Origin: Streptomyces camelliae
GTDB lineage: Bacteria > Actinomycetota > Actinomycetes > Streptomycetales > Streptomycetaceae
Direction: 5' to 3'
Assembly (NCBI RefSeq): GCF_027625935.1
Contig: NZ_CP115300.1
Span: 310,001-374,000 of the forward strand
DNA length: 64,000 nt
Below, piece after piece: positions 27,030-36,084 of the stretch. Position numbers and translations under genes: made by a program. The notes under the pieces are model-generated. The model searched no databases. It was not told the DNA's origin and saw only the letters and a program-made list of their open reading frames with translations. How positions within the stretch are numbered: position 1 is the stretch's first letter; each line of letters starts with the position of its first letter.

Positions 27030-27335
27030 TCCTCGACTCGGTTGCAGGCGCACGACGAAATCGTGAAGACGGACGAGGGCATCCGACGGGCCTCGGGCCG
27101 GTCCGGCGGCACCGAGGGCGGTCTGTCCACGGGCGAACTGCTGCGCGCGCGGGCCGCGATGAAGCCGATCGCGACCGTGCTGCGCGCCCTGAAGACGGTC
27201 GACGTGAGCAGCGGCGAGGCGGCACAGGTGCACCACCAGCGCTCCGACGTCTCCGCAGTGGTAGCCGCCGGCATCGTCGCCGAGGCCATGGTCGCGCTGG
27301 TGCTGGCCGACGCGGTCTCGGACGGGAGGGCGAGC
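27030..27335 (+). pseudogene. aroC: Internal fragment of chorismate synthase
   Basis: The frame reads [60 protein letters not shown] and [20 protein letters not shown], an excellent match to the C-terminal half of actinobacterial chorismate synthase as I know it. There is no start, no N-terminal half, and the sequence diverges after LADAVSDG. A second, essential copy elsewhere in the genome is expected. Confidence 0.8.
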
Positions 27336-27491
27336 GGAAGCTTCGCGTGGCGCCGGCGAGACCCGGCGCTGATCGCGGGCCGGTCGTGCTCCGTCGGCCA
27401 GGGCCACGCTCGGGCACGTCCGACACCTTACGAGGATGTTCGCAGTTGAAGTTGGAGGTGGCTCCGGTGAGGGGCGCCGATGGAATTCGCG

Positions 27492-27845
27492 CTATCCCTG
27501 TGCGCTGACGGCGCGGGCAGCCTGGATGTCGGCAAGGTAGTTTTCGGCCCACCGGCACACTTCGGTCAGCAGCGGGGAAAGGGACTCTCCGAGAGCGGTG
27601 AGTGAGTACTCGACGTGGGGCGGTACGACGGGGAACGCGACCCGTCGGACGAGCCCGTCGGTTTCCAGGGAGCGCAGCGTCTGGGTGAGCATCTTCTGGC
27701 TGATCCCGCCGATGGCTCGTCGCAGTTCGGCGTGGCGGAGGGTACGACCTCGCAGCGCATACAGGATCAGGGCGCTCCATTTGTCGGCGATCAGGTCGAG
27801 TACCTCCCGTGAGCCGCAGTTCGGGTCGAACACGTCAGGTTCCAT
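27492..27845 (-). CDS. HxlR-family transcriptional regulator
   Basis: 117 residues from ATG at 27845 (MEPDVFDPNCGSREVLDLIA), with AAGGGGG upstream. The winged helix is typical: DKWSALILYALRGRTLRHAE, RRAIGGISQKMLTQTLRSLE and VRRVAFPVVPPHVEYSLTAL. A conserved N-terminal Cys (PNCGS) is present, which in some HxlR proteins senses quinones or electrophiles. It is divergent from a broken metallo-hydrolase gene and an oxidoreductase, with a palindrome between them. Confidence 0.92.
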   Translation of the reverse strand: MEPDVFDPNCGSREVLDLIADKWSALILYALRGRTLRHAELRRAIGGISQKMLTQTLRSLETDGLVRRVAFPVVPPHVEYSLTALGESLSPLLTEVCRWAENYLADIQAARAVSAQG

Positions 27846-27862
27846 CGGGCCCCCTTGGACAG

Positions 27863-27876
27863 GCACCAAATGGTGC
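27863..27876. promoter_or_regulatory. Palindrome, candidate HxlR operator
   Basis: GCACCA-AA-TGGTGC is a perfect inverted repeat 18 bases upstream of the HxlR start, in the 102-base divergent region. Position and symmetry suit autoregulation and control of the plus-strand genes. Confidence 0.5.
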
Positions 27877-27947
27877 GTACTTCCGCGCACGACGGTATCC
27901 GCCTACGGTCCCGTACATCAGCTGCCCAACCGAATCCGGGGAACCAG

Positions 27948-28790
27948 ATGTCCGACCTGACCATCCATACGCACACCGCCGGTGAGGCCGGACTGTACGT
28001 GAACTCCTTACCTGGTGGAGACCGCTCAGGGTGTCGTCGTGGTGGACACCAGCCTGCTCAACTCCGACATCGCCGCGCTGGAGGCGCGCCTGGTGGCGCT
28101 GGACAAGCCGCTGCTCGGCGTGTTCGTCACCCACGCCCACCCCGACCACTTCAACGGCGTGCATGCCCTGGTCGCCGACCGCCGGGACGTCCCGGTCTAC
28201 GCGACCGCGGGGGTTGCCAAGACGATCGGGGAAATCGCCGACGCCAAGCGCGCACAGTGGGGACCGTCTACGGTGACCAGTGGCCGACGGTGACCACGTA
28301 CCCGACCGTCGAGTTGGCCGATCGTGGCCAGGTCGTCCTGGACGGCGTGACGTACACGGCCAGGGAGCTCGGGGCGGCGGAGAGCCACGCCGACAGCATC
28401 TTCCTGGTCCAGCCGGTCGATGGGCGACCGGTCGCCTTCATCGGCGACCTCGCCTTCCACGCCGTCCACTCCTACACGGCAGACGGGCACGGTGCTCAGT
28501 GGCTGGATGTCCTGGACCAGCTGAGCGGTGAGCTGGCCGAGGTCACCCTGCTGTTCCCAGGACACGGAGCGCCGGGTGGGCCGGAGTTGTTCGCCGCACA
28601 GCGCCAGTACCTGCTGTTCTACCGGGAGGTGGTACGCCGGATCGCTGGTGGTCGGCTCACCCTCGATGACGCGGCCAGGGCCGAGCTGGAGCGCACGATG
28701 CAGGAATTCCTCCCGGACGCGCCGCTGACCTGGATGATTGGCCTGGGCGCCGACGCTGCAGCCGCTGAACTGGCCACAGCCGCACAGTGA
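27948..28790 (+). pseudogene. Metallo-beta-lactamase-fold hydrolase with two opposing frameshifts
   Basis: ATG at 27948 begins MSDLTIHTHTAGEAGLYVN. An extra T near 28008 throws translation out of frame; the metal-binding stretch VFVTHAHPDHFNGVHALVAD is only in the shifted frame. A missing G near 28265 restores the original frame for the last 175 residues (TVELADRGQVVLDGVTYTAR; LLFPGHGAPGGPELF; ending AELATAAQ). As written the protein lacks the HxHxDH site. If both indels are sequencing errors the gene is intact. It runs with the downstream reductase, 24 bases away. Confidence 0.8.
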
Positions 28791-28814
28791 TTTCGCACGA
28801 GAGGGAACGAACAC

Positions 28815-29462
28815 ATGAAGATCGCGGTACTGGGCACGGGTGAGGTCGGGCGAAGGCTCGCCACCAAGCTCGCCTCCCTGGGGCATGAAGTCACGATCGG
28901 CTCCAGGACGGCGGACAACGCCGAAGCCAAGCAGTGGGCCGCGGACAACGGCGGCGCGCATGGCACCTTCGCCGACGCGGCCGGCGCTGCCGAACTGGTG
29001 GTGAACGCGACTGGCGGCCTGGTCTCACTCGCCGTGCTGGAAGCCGCGGGTGCCGACAATCTCCGCGGCAAGGTGCTTGTCGACGTGTCCAACGCACTTG
29101 ACTTCTCCAGCGGGTTCCCGCCCAAGGTCGTCACTCCGGACGGCGGCAGCCTCGCCGAGCAACTCCAAAAGGCGTTCCCTGAAACGCGAATCGTCAAGAC
29201 CCTCAACACGATGAACAATACGGTCATGGTCGAGCCCAGCCGGGTCCCCGGCCACCACAACGTCTTCCTCAGCGGCAACGACGAGCACGCCAAGGCTGAG
29301 GTGGCAGCTCTTCTGCGGTCCTTCGGCTGGGCCTCCGCCCAGATCACAGACCTCGGGGATCTGTCCAGCGCCCGTGCGACGGAACTGCTCATGCCGCTGT
29401 GGCTGCGGCTGTACGGGGTCCTTGGCCCTGTGGACTTCAACATCTCGGTCGTCACCGCATAG
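28815..29462 (+). CDS. NAD(P)-binding/F420-dependent NADP oxidoreductase-like protein
   Basis: 215 residues. The Rossmann start MKIAVLGTGEVGRRLATKLA and the fold segments ELVVNATGGLVSLAVLEAAG and VKTLNTMNNTVMVEPSRVPG match the NADPH:F420 reductase-like family. It has the short length of these single-domain proteins. Follows the metallo-hydrolase by 24 bases with GAGGGA before the ATG, so they form one transcription unit, probably under HxlR. Whether F420 or another cofactor is used cannot be told here. Confidence 0.9.
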   Translation: MKIAVLGTGEVGRRLATKLASLGHEVTIGSRTADNAEAKQWAADNGGAHGTFADAAGAAELVVNATGGLVSLAVLEAAGADNLRGKVLVDVSNALDFSSGFPPKVVTPDGGSLAEQLQKAFPETRIVKTLNTMNNTVMVEPSRVPGHHNVFLSGNDEHAKAEVAALLRSFGWASAQITDLGDLSSARATELLMPLWLRLYGVLGPVDFNISVVTA

Positions 29463-29592
29463 CCCGCGCAAGTCTCGGGCACACCCCAGGGTTCGGGGTC
29501 GGCTGAGGACCGATCGTCGCCAAGCGCAAGGACGGATCCAAGGTGACTCCCGTCCCTTCGGTCGGCCGCCAAGGCATCCGTGACGTGGGTAG

Positions 29593-29640
29593 GGCCGTAC
29601 GGGTTCATGGGATATGTCGTCTCAATGAGCCCGTACGGCC
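29593..29640. repeat. Inverted repeat before IS5-type transposase
   Basis: GGCCGTACGGG (29593-29603) pairs with CCCGTACGGCC (29630-29640); each arm is itself nearly palindromic. It could be a terminator of the upstream reductase gene or part of the IS left end. Confidence 0.5.
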
Positions 29641-30531
29641 TTGTCTCACTCCGCCTTCACGGGCCTGTCCCGTGCCCATCTTGGCGTTTTGATCGAGGAG
29701 TTGGCCGCCCCGTGGTCAGCTCAGCGCGAGGGTCGCCTGCACGAGCGACGTCAGGGTGAACGCCGTCGGGCCGCTGGTGCGGGCCGCCGGTACGAGCTGG
29801 TCTTCGTCGACCGGGTGCTGGTCACCCTCGCGTACCTGCGGCTGGACCTCACCCACGCGGCCCTGGCAGAGCTGTTCGACGTCGACCGCTGCACCGTGAC
29901 CAAGGCCATCGGCGAGATCCGGCCGCTGCCGGCCGCCCGCGGCTGCGCCACCCCCATCGGGGCTCGCCTGCGCACTCTGGCCGATGTCTTCGCCTACGCC
30001 CAGGCCGAAGGCGTGCGCCTGCGGTGGGACGGCACCGAGATCCAGGTCCGCCGACCCACAGCCCACCAGCCCGGACGGCGCCGATTCGTCTCAGGCAAGC
30101 GGCGGCAGAACACCCATAAATGCACCGTCGCTTCCGACAGCGAGGGCCGCCCGCTGTGGGTCGGCGCCCACCGGCAGGGCCGGATGCACGACCAAACCGC
30201 ACTCAAGACTGAAGGAATCGAGGACCTGCTCACCCAGTTCCCCCAGGTCGAACGATCCATGGACTCCGGCTACTGGGGCCTGGCCGGGCTCGCCCCGCAA
30301 CGGATCGTGGTCCCGCCGCCCAAGCCCGGCAAGGGCCCTACCGCAGAGGAGACCGCCACCCACGAGCGCGAGCGACGACATCAGTCGTCGGAGCGGATCT
30401 GCGTCGAGCATGCCATCGCCGAGACGAAGACCTGGAGGGTCCTCAAGCGCTACCACGGCAAGCGGGAGCACCTGGCCCAGATCATCGACGCCGTCGCAAG
30501 CCTGGCCTCTGACCTGGCCGCCCGCCGCTGA
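29641..30531 (+). CDS. IS5-type transposase
   Basis: 296 residues, uninterrupted. The start is a non-ATG codon (TTG at 29641) with no clear ribosome-binding site, so the true start is uncertain. Motifs: LAELFDVDRCTVTKAIGEIR (helix-turn-helix), LRWDGTEIQVRRPTAHQPGR (first Asp), MDSGYWGLAGLAPQRIVVPP (second Asp) and RICVEHAIAETKTWRVLKRY (Glu). The right end of the element may lie near 30594 (CTAACGACGATGTTCGCATG on the minus strand), but no matching left repeat was found, so the left end may be lost. Confidence 0.85.
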   Translation: MSHSAFTGLSRAHLGVLIEELAAPWSAQREGRLHERRQGERRRAAGAGRRYELVFVDRVLVTLAYLRLDLTHAALAELFDVDRCTVTKAIGEIRPLPAARGCATPIGARLRTLADVFAYAQAEGVRLRWDGTEIQVRRPTAHQPGRRRFVSGKRRQNTHKCTVASDSEGRPLWVGAHRQGRMHDQTALKTEGIEDLLTQFPQVERSMDSGYWGLAGLAPQRIVVPPPKPGKGPTAEETATHERERRHQSSERICVEHAIAETKTWRVLKRYHGKREHLAQIIDAVASLASDLAARR

Positions 30532-31163
30532 TCACCTAACCGGCGACCCGCCAGGCCAACACGTCCCAAACTCACATGCGAACATCGTCGTTAGGTCTGG
30601 TCTCAAGGCATCAGGTGGCACGTGAGTCGGACAGGCCGCCGCTGAGAGGCAGGTACGTCAACTACGACACGGCCGCCGAGGCATTCGTGATCTTCCCTGG
30701 AGGTCTTCCGCCACCCCGCGGACAGGCCGAAGGTCGCCACGCGGCACAGGCCCATGGCCGCTCCATCGGCATCCCCGAAGCACAACTGGACTGGCAAGAC
30801 CGACCCCACCGGGGAAACCGGACTTCCCTCAGAACGAGCTGACCCGAGGGCGATGGTCCACTCCCGCACCTCGCCCCCGTCCACCACCTGCATACCTCGC
30901 AAGACAACGCGTCGGTTGAACACCCATCGGACCGGCCACCGGCCACCACACCGGGCGGAGACACACGGAATAATGTCCGATTTGGTCCCATATATCGGAA
31001 AGTCCCGTTAAGGCGCGATTTAAGTCGTGAGTCGCTTCACTCGAAGGCGCGTGACCCAATTCACTTACGAAGCTCCCTAGTGCCTGACACGGTCCTTAAC
31101 TCCCTGAATGCCTACCCATCGGCACCCCTCGACACCGGGAAACAACTAGCCGAGTTAGTAAAC
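30532..31163. other. Spacer with IS right flank and distal leader
   Basis: No gene supported. The part to about 30600 belongs to the IS flank. The stretch 30600-30950 has short open frames without start signals. From about 30960 the DNA becomes AT-richer, as expected for the promoter and leader of the LysM transglycosylase gene. Confidence 0.5.
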
Positions 31164-31258
31164 AGGGGAATTGCCGCAATATTCCCCTCGCGGCTAAGAA
31201 TGTCTCCACCGCAGCGCACCGCCCGACAAATGCGGTGCAGTTTGCCGAGGGAAACCGG
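31164..31258 (+). promoter_or_regulatory. Structured 5' leader of the LysM transglycosylase gene
   Basis: Three successive stem-loops can form: AGGGGAAT/ATTCCCCT (31164-31188), GCACCGC/GCGGTGC (31216-31238) and TGCCG/CGGCA within about 31241-31258. They lie just before the ribosome-binding site AAAAAGGA. Streptomyces cell-wall hydrolase genes often have RNA-controlled leaders, but the conserved ydaO (c-di-AMP) core was not recognised here. Confidence 0.45.
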
Positions 31259-31298
31259 CATCTGCGGGTGATGCAATTCCCGGAAAAAGGACCGCTCC

Positions 31299-31988
31299 AT
31301 GCCTCTCCACGCCCGCAAGCGCCCCTCCCGGGCGCGCCGGTTCCTCGCCGGTGGCGCCACCACCGCCGGCATGTTCGCCCTGGCCTGCTCGGCCGCGCTC
31401 GGGGCGGCCCAGACCGCCGAGGCCGCTCCTGCCGCCAGCACGCCGACCGTCTACACGGTCCAGCCCGGCGACCACCTCGCCTCGATCGCCCGGACCCTGC
31501 ACGTGCCGGGCGGCTGGCAGGCCATCGCAACGGCCAACCACATCTCCAGCCCCTACAGCATCCAGCCGGGACAGGCCCTGACCCTGCCCACCGGATCGAC
31601 CCCCGCCACCCCGGCCTCCTCCGCCCCGGCGCCGTCCAGCACGCCGCCCTCCAGCGGCCAGACCTACGCCAACAACCTGGACGGCTGGATCAGGCACGCG
31701 CTGGCGATCATGGCGCAGAACGGCATCCCCGGGACCTACAACGGCATCCACCGCAACATCATCCGGGAGTCCTCCGGCAACCCCAACGCCGTCAACAACT
31801 GGGACTCCAACGCCGCCGCCGGCCACCCCTCCATCGGCCTGCTGCAGGTGATCCAGCCGACGTTCAACGCCTACCACGTACCCGGCACCTCGTCGAACAT
31901 CTACGACCCCGTCGCCAACATCACCGCCGCCTGCAACTACGCCTACCACCGCTACGGCTCCATCGACAACGTCAACAGCGCCTACTGA
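31299..31988 (+). CDS. Secreted LysM-SLT lytic transglycosylase
   Basis: 229 residues. A signal peptide (RRFLAGGATTAGMFALACSA, cleavage near AEAAPA) is followed by one LysM domain (residues about 50-97, YTVQPGDHLASIARTLHVPG), a Pro/Ser/Ala linker and a C-terminal SLT/goose-lysozyme-like domain with catalytic Glu157 in HRNIIRESSGNPNAVNNWDS and GHPSIGLLQVIQPTFNAYHV. It binds peptidoglycan and cleaves glycan strands outside the cell, a role linked to growth and spore germination. ATG at 31299 follows AAGGA. Ends before a strong terminator. Confidence 0.95.
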   Translation: MPLHARKRPSRARRFLAGGATTAGMFALACSAALGAAQTAEAAPAASTPTVYTVQPGDHLASIARTLHVPGGWQAIATANHISSPYSIQPGQALTLPTGSTPATPASSAPAPSSTPPSSGQTYANNLDGWIRHALAIMAQNGIPGTYNGIHRNIIRESSGNPNAVNNWDSNAAAGHPSIGLLQVIQPTFNAYHVPGTSSNIYDPVANITAACNYAYHRYGSIDNVNSAY

Positions 31989-32015
31989 CAGGCAATTCCC
32001 GCCACGTCCCGGTCA

Positions 32016-32059
32016 GCAATGCGCAGCGGCACATCAACATCACCGTCGCTGCGCATTGC
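32016..32059. terminator. Perfect 13-bp terminator hairpin
   Basis: GCAATGCGCAGCG pairs exactly with CGCTGCGCATTGC across an 18-base loop, 28 bases after the transglycosylase stop. Confidence 0.8.
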
Positions 32060-32228
32060 AGTGGCAAAAAGCCCCGGGCTTGAATGCCGATCTTTCCCCA
32101 ACACATCCGAGCAGCCCCAGTAAGAGGCCCTGCCGCATACCTTCCCGGCAGCACCGGGCCGCGTCCCGAATCACACATCCCTCAATGGAAGTTAAGTCCG
32201 GTCTTCCCTGGTTCGTGATCGCTCGATC

Positions 32229-32510
32229 GTGGTACTGATCACGGCCTGGAAGCAGGGCCGGGTGGCGCGGTCGGCGACCGGTGGTCCCGGGTCCTGTGGT
32301 CTGTGGGAGGTCGTCAACGCGATCTTCTACCAGAGCCGGAAGGGCTGCCAGTGGCGCTGCCTACCCCATGACCTGCCGGCCTGGTCGGCGGTGTTCTACT
32401 ACGTCGCGCTGTGGCGCCAGGACGGCCTCGACCAACGGATCCAGGAACTCCTGCGCGGCCGGGTACGGGAGAGAGCCCGCCGATGAGAGGACCCGTCCCT
32501 CGTGATCACA
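32229..32510 (+). pseudogene. IS5-type transposase N-terminal remnant
   Basis: The frame reads LWEVVNAIFYQSRKGCQWRC, LPHDLPAWSAVFYYVALWRQ and DGLDQRIQELL, the N-terminal domain of IS5-type transposases. It is cut before the catalytic residues and followed by unrelated sequence. Confidence 0.75.
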
Positions 32511-33009
32511 ACACCGCCGGCACCGCCTTGCTCGACCAGGCCGTGAGCGCAGGAGTGACCGGTGACGCGACGAGCAGGTCGATCAGGCCGGGGACCGGCG
32601 GCGCGGTGCTCGATGCGCCCCCAGTCGCTGCCCCACGCGCGAACACTTCCGTCGGACAGGCGCAAGGAGGCGCTCGCACCACACGTCGTCGAGGACGGCG
32701 CCGCTGGACGACGGGCTACGAACGCTTTTCGAGCGACCAACTCGGGCTGGTCGCCTGTGACTCGGTGAGCGCCTCCTTGCTGGTGGCCTCCTGGCCGGCC
32801 AGGCTTCCTACCATGTGAGCGCACCACGCGTCCGTCGAGGATGGTCGAGTTCCAGGAGATGTAGCAGAGCAGGCGTCGAATTCAGCTCGCCCACAACTCT
32901 GGACCATGGCTCTGGGCGCGGTCGGCCTCGACGAGGGCACAGGCCAGGGCGTAGAGGTACCAGCCGGCCTGGGTATGGGCGCGGCACCCGACGGTGATTC
33001 ACTGGCCCG
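32511..33009. other. Decayed spacer
   Basis: No gene supported. The minus strand has a short coding-like stretch near 32815-32865 (YISWNSTILDGRVVRSH) that I do not recognise. Confidence 0.4.
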
Positions 33010-33441
33010 ATGAGCGCGTTCGACGAGTACCTCACGGACTGGGAGTTCGGCGAGGACTGGCGGCCAGTGGTCGAGCACCTGGCGGCCCGCGTCACGAGCT
33101 GGCCCAGTGGGGCGCCGGAACCTGAAGACTTTTACGTGGACTTCCCCGCCGACGTCCTCTGGACAGACGGCCTGCTGGTGTGGACGAGCCTGGTGGTCCC
33201 CGTGCGCAACATGATCAGCACCTGCTTGGGCGGCCAGATCGACCGTGCGGGTCTTCGTTGCGGCATCCTGAACCCCCACAATCCGGGAGACCATCTCGAC
33301 TGCCGCTTCGTCCTTCTCGGCGAAGGAAGATCTCTTTCTGATCTGGCAGATGTGTTTCTGGATTGGGTGGCCGCCGAGGCCGCACGTCTCTCGGGCACTT
33401 GGCCGCAGGGGCCGCGGTCGCCGAGATCCGTGCACCGGTAA
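33010..33441 (+). CDS. Uncharacterised small protein
   Basis: 143 residues from ATG at 33010 (MSAFDEYLTDWEFGEDWRPV). Acidic, no signal or membrane segment; includes ADVLWTDGLLVWTSLVVPVR and GDHLDCRFVLLGEGRSLSDL. Predicted to be a compact alpha/beta protein. The size, acidity and solitary position resemble orphan immunity proteins, but I do not recognise the family. Codon use is host-like. Confidence 0.68.
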   Translation: MSAFDEYLTDWEFGEDWRPVVEHLAARVTSWPSGAPEPEDFYVDFPADVLWTDGLLVWTSLVVPVRNMISTCLGGQIDRAGLRCGILNPHNPGDHLDCRFVLLGEGRSLSDLADVFLDWVAAEAARLSGTWPQGPRSPRSVHR

Positions 33442-33640
33442 GGCAGCTCAGCCGCACAGCGCGCTGCGGACTCGCGCGAGTCGAGCGACGAAACGACGAT
33501 CAGGTCCGGCTCCGACCGCGGAGCCGGCCGAGCCGTTGCGACGGTGTGTGCACTGGATCACCCGCAGCCGCCCGTAGGGGTCGGTGGCCTTCACGCCCGC
33601 GCCCAGGTCGCCGGCTCCTTCTGGAACCCATTGCCCCGCC

Positions 33641-34235
33641 CGACCCGGCGATCATCTGGATACGGCCGCCGACACCCTGGTCGAACACCTCAGCACTCTC
33701 ACCCGGCGCCAGCACGAACACCGCGCCCGCACCGTCGCCCGGCTCATCGCCGTACTCGACGACATCCGCCTCCTGCCCGCCGGACTCGAAGTGATGGCCT
33801 TGTACGACCGGGCCAAGGCCTACCGCGGCACGGCACACACCGCCGCCCAGACTCTCGGTTGGGAAGGGGGCCACCGGCGCGTCCTGGACGACCTGCGGTG
33901 GCTGCAGGGGAGAACACGCGACCATCGCCTACCTCGGCGGGCTCACCGAAGCCGAACAGCACAGCGTCGCCGGGGCAGCCGCACACAACCAAGCCCTGCG
34001 CACCCTCACGGTCGCCTTCTATGACCCCTGCCAGGCCGACGACGAAATCCCCCTTCTGGGTCTGTTCGCGCAGCTGGGAGAGTGTGGCGGCGAGTTCGTC
34101 GTGGTCGTCGAGGACGGCCTGGTGGAACGCGATGGCGAGTTCGAGGGTGGAGGTCATGACTACGCCTGCTACATCGGCATCGCGTCCTTCATGGCCGGCC
34201 TCCCCCTTCCCGCCGACCGCACGGCACCGCAGTGA
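33641..34235 (+). pseudogene. Frameshifted uncharacterised helical protein
   Basis: The first half reads DHLDTAADTLVEHLSTLTRR, QHEHRARTVARLIAVLDDIR and KAYRGTAHTAAQTLGWEGGH. An extra G near 33910 breaks it; in the next frame it continues EHATIAYLGGLTEAEQHSVA and HNQALRTLTVAFYDP. No proper start is visible. The stretch after about 34045 has equally plausible coding on the minus strand (MTSTLELAIAFHQAVLDDHD), so the 3' boundary is uncertain. Family unknown. Confidence 0.5.
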
Positions 34236-34541
34236 CTGGATGGCGAACAGGCCACCCGCACCCGATGACGCACGCTCGTCACCACCCGCCAGTACCGTCT
34301 CCACAACAACCAGTAGCAGCTGGGGGGACACGGAAGCCGTCCCGCAGCCTTCAGGAAGATCAGCCGATTCAGATGGCGTCCGGATCGACGCCCTGCGTGC
34401 CAGCGAGAGCGAACTCGTTCAATGGTGTCCAGACGCTGGGCGATCGGCCGATCCCCCGGCGCGCCGACGGCGCTGGCGAGAAGGTCGTCTCCACCACGGA
34501 ACACCCTCCACCAGGCGCCCGCTCCTGCGGTAGGTCTGGCG

Positions 34542-34814
34542 TCAGGTGGAGGGGGGCGGCTGGTGGCCGAAGACAGTGCCCTCTGCCTTGGCACGCTCCA
34601 GCAGGTCGTACAGCACCGCCTCGATCGCGGCCTCGGAGACCAGCAACCAGTACGCGTCCGAGCCGGGCTCCAGCTCTGCGGCACGGCGCCCCACATCGTC
34701 CCGGATCGCGGGCATCACTCTGTGTTCGTCGGCTCGGCCGAAGCACCACAGGAGGGTTCTGGCGTCCGGTACCCAGTGCTCAGCGTCGGCCATGGCAGCC
34801 ACCGTAGCGGCCAT
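34542..34814 (-). CDS. Small uncharacterised protein
   Basis: 90 residues from ATG at 34814, or 83 from ATG at 34793 (MADAEHWVPDARTLLWCFGR). Contains DEHRVMPAIRDDVGRRAAEL and EAAIEAVLYDLLERAKAEGT. Helical and acidic, with no signal peptide. Not recognised. No strong ribosome-binding site at either start. Confidence 0.6.
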   Translation of the reverse strand: MAATVAAMADAEHWVPDARTLLWCFGRADEHRVMPAIRDDVGRRAAELEPGSDAYWLLVSEAAIEAVLYDLLERAKAEGTVFGHQPPPST

Positions 34815-34850
34815 CGACCGCCGGCGCCGGAGTGACCTGCTGCAGACCGC

Positions 34851-35314
34851 TCACCTCTGTACGTAGACGTAGTTTCCTTGCCCGTGACCCACGGTGCCGA
34901 GGGCCGGGGAGACGATCTGGAAGGTCACCGAGCCGACGTACGTACCCGCCGCAGTGATCTTCTTGGGGTCGTCCAGCACCGGCGTGTAGTACGTGACCTG
35001 CTGTCCATTCGTCGGCACGGTCTGGGTCTGGTCGGAAGTCGCGGCAGCGCCCGGCGGCCCCTGCGCCTGATGACCGGGCGAGCCACCGGGGACGTAGCCC
35101 AGGGTCGCCCAGACCCGGAGATTGACCGCGGGCACGTACCGTTGGAGAAGTGCGGGTTGTCGATCTGGGCGGTGCATACCGCGACGTCCTCGGCCGATGC
35201 CGGCACGGGGGCCCTTGGGGAGGCCGAAGCAGCGGCAGAAGCCGTAGACAAGGCCAGCAGTGCGGCGGTCGTGACGACAGCACCGCGCGGAGCAGCGGCG
35301 GAGGCGGTGAGCAC
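34851..35314 (-). pseudogene. Frameshifted secreted protein
   Basis: GTG at 35314 is well placed after GAGAGGAG and encodes a signal peptide (VLTASAAAPRGAVVTTAALL, ending near ASAAAS). The mature start VAVCTAQIDNPHFSNG is followed by a one-base loss near 35150; the rest continues in the next frame as VPAVNLRVWATLGYVPGGSP, YYTPVLDDPKKITAAGTYVG and VGHGQGNYVYVQR. Function unknown. Either a recent mutation or a sequencing error. Confidence 0.7.
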
Positions 35315-35355
35315 GGATCTCCTCTCACGCGTCGTAAGACGCGAAGCGCACGATG

Positions 35356-35525
35356 TCAGCCGCAGTTCGCGCTGATGTGGTTGGACGCGTGGAACTCGTA
35401 GCTGCCGTCGGCATGCTGCGAATTGATGTACGTGCGGAAGTCGTGGACGCCAGTACCCGCACAGTTGTAGGTAATGGTTTGGGAGTGCTGCCCTGTGAAG
35501 TTCACGGTGGCCATGTCCTCCCAGC
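35356..35525 (-). pseudogene. C-terminal remnant of a secreted-type protein fused to an IS scrap
   Basis: The tail MATVNFTGQHSQTITYNCAG, VHDFRTYINSQHADGSYEFH and NHISANCG has paired cysteines and looks extracellular. In the same frame it is preceded by an IS5 transposase piece (GKVRWVVERAFAWLHQ), so the 5' part of the original gene was replaced by the IS. It lies upstream of the secreted-protein gene at 34851-35314. Confidence 0.6.
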
Positions 35526-36000
35526 ACTGGTGAAGCCAGGCGAAGGCGCGCTCGACTACCCAGCGGACCTTGCCCAGTCCGGAGCCGTGGGCGGCACCGC
35601 GTCGGGCGATCACGGGTTTGATGCCGCGTTTCCACAGCAGGCGGCGGCACTTGTCGAAGTCATAGCCCCGGTCGGCGTACAGTCGCCGGGGGCTTGCGCC
35701 GAGGGCGTCCCCGCAGGACAGTCGTTCAGGTCCAGCAGGTCGGCGCGGCGCAGCTCGCCCAGCAGGGTGGCGTGCAGGCGGGGCCAGACACCGACCTCGG
35801 TCCAGTCCCGCAGCCGGCGCCAGACCGTCACACCGGAGCAGCCCACACTCTCCGTGGGAACGTCATGCCAGGCGACACCGGTCCGCATCACATACATGAC
35901 GCCCAGCAAGCGCTGTTCGGTCAGGAACACACAACCGCCCCGGACGTACCCCCGGACACCCTGCCGACCAAGATCGCCGAGCACAAGACCCACAGCTCAG
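35526..36000 (-). pseudogene. IS5-type transposase, internally deleted
   Basis: N-terminal pieces are clear (RLLGVMYVMRTGVAWHDVPT; SGVTVWRRLRDWTEVGVWPR; LHATLLGELRRADLLDL), followed by a frameshift and deletion, then the C-terminal ARRGAAHGSGLGKVRWVVER. The central catalytic region is missing. Confidence 0.78.
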
Positions 36001-36084
36001 CTCATTCTGAAACGATCAGATGGAGGGCATCTGATCTAGGCCGTGTATCGAAAGTGGATCTTGAGCTATGAATGATCACGGTTC

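Noticed and set aside
29593..29640. Left inverted repeat of the IS5-type element at 29641
   Set aside because: No matching copy was found at the putative right end near 30594, so it was left as a generic inverted repeat.
31020..31298. A ydaO (c-di-AMP) riboswitch upstream of the LysM transglycosylase
   Set aside because: Expected from other Streptomyces cell-wall hydrolase genes, but the conserved core could not be recognised; only generic hairpins are seen.
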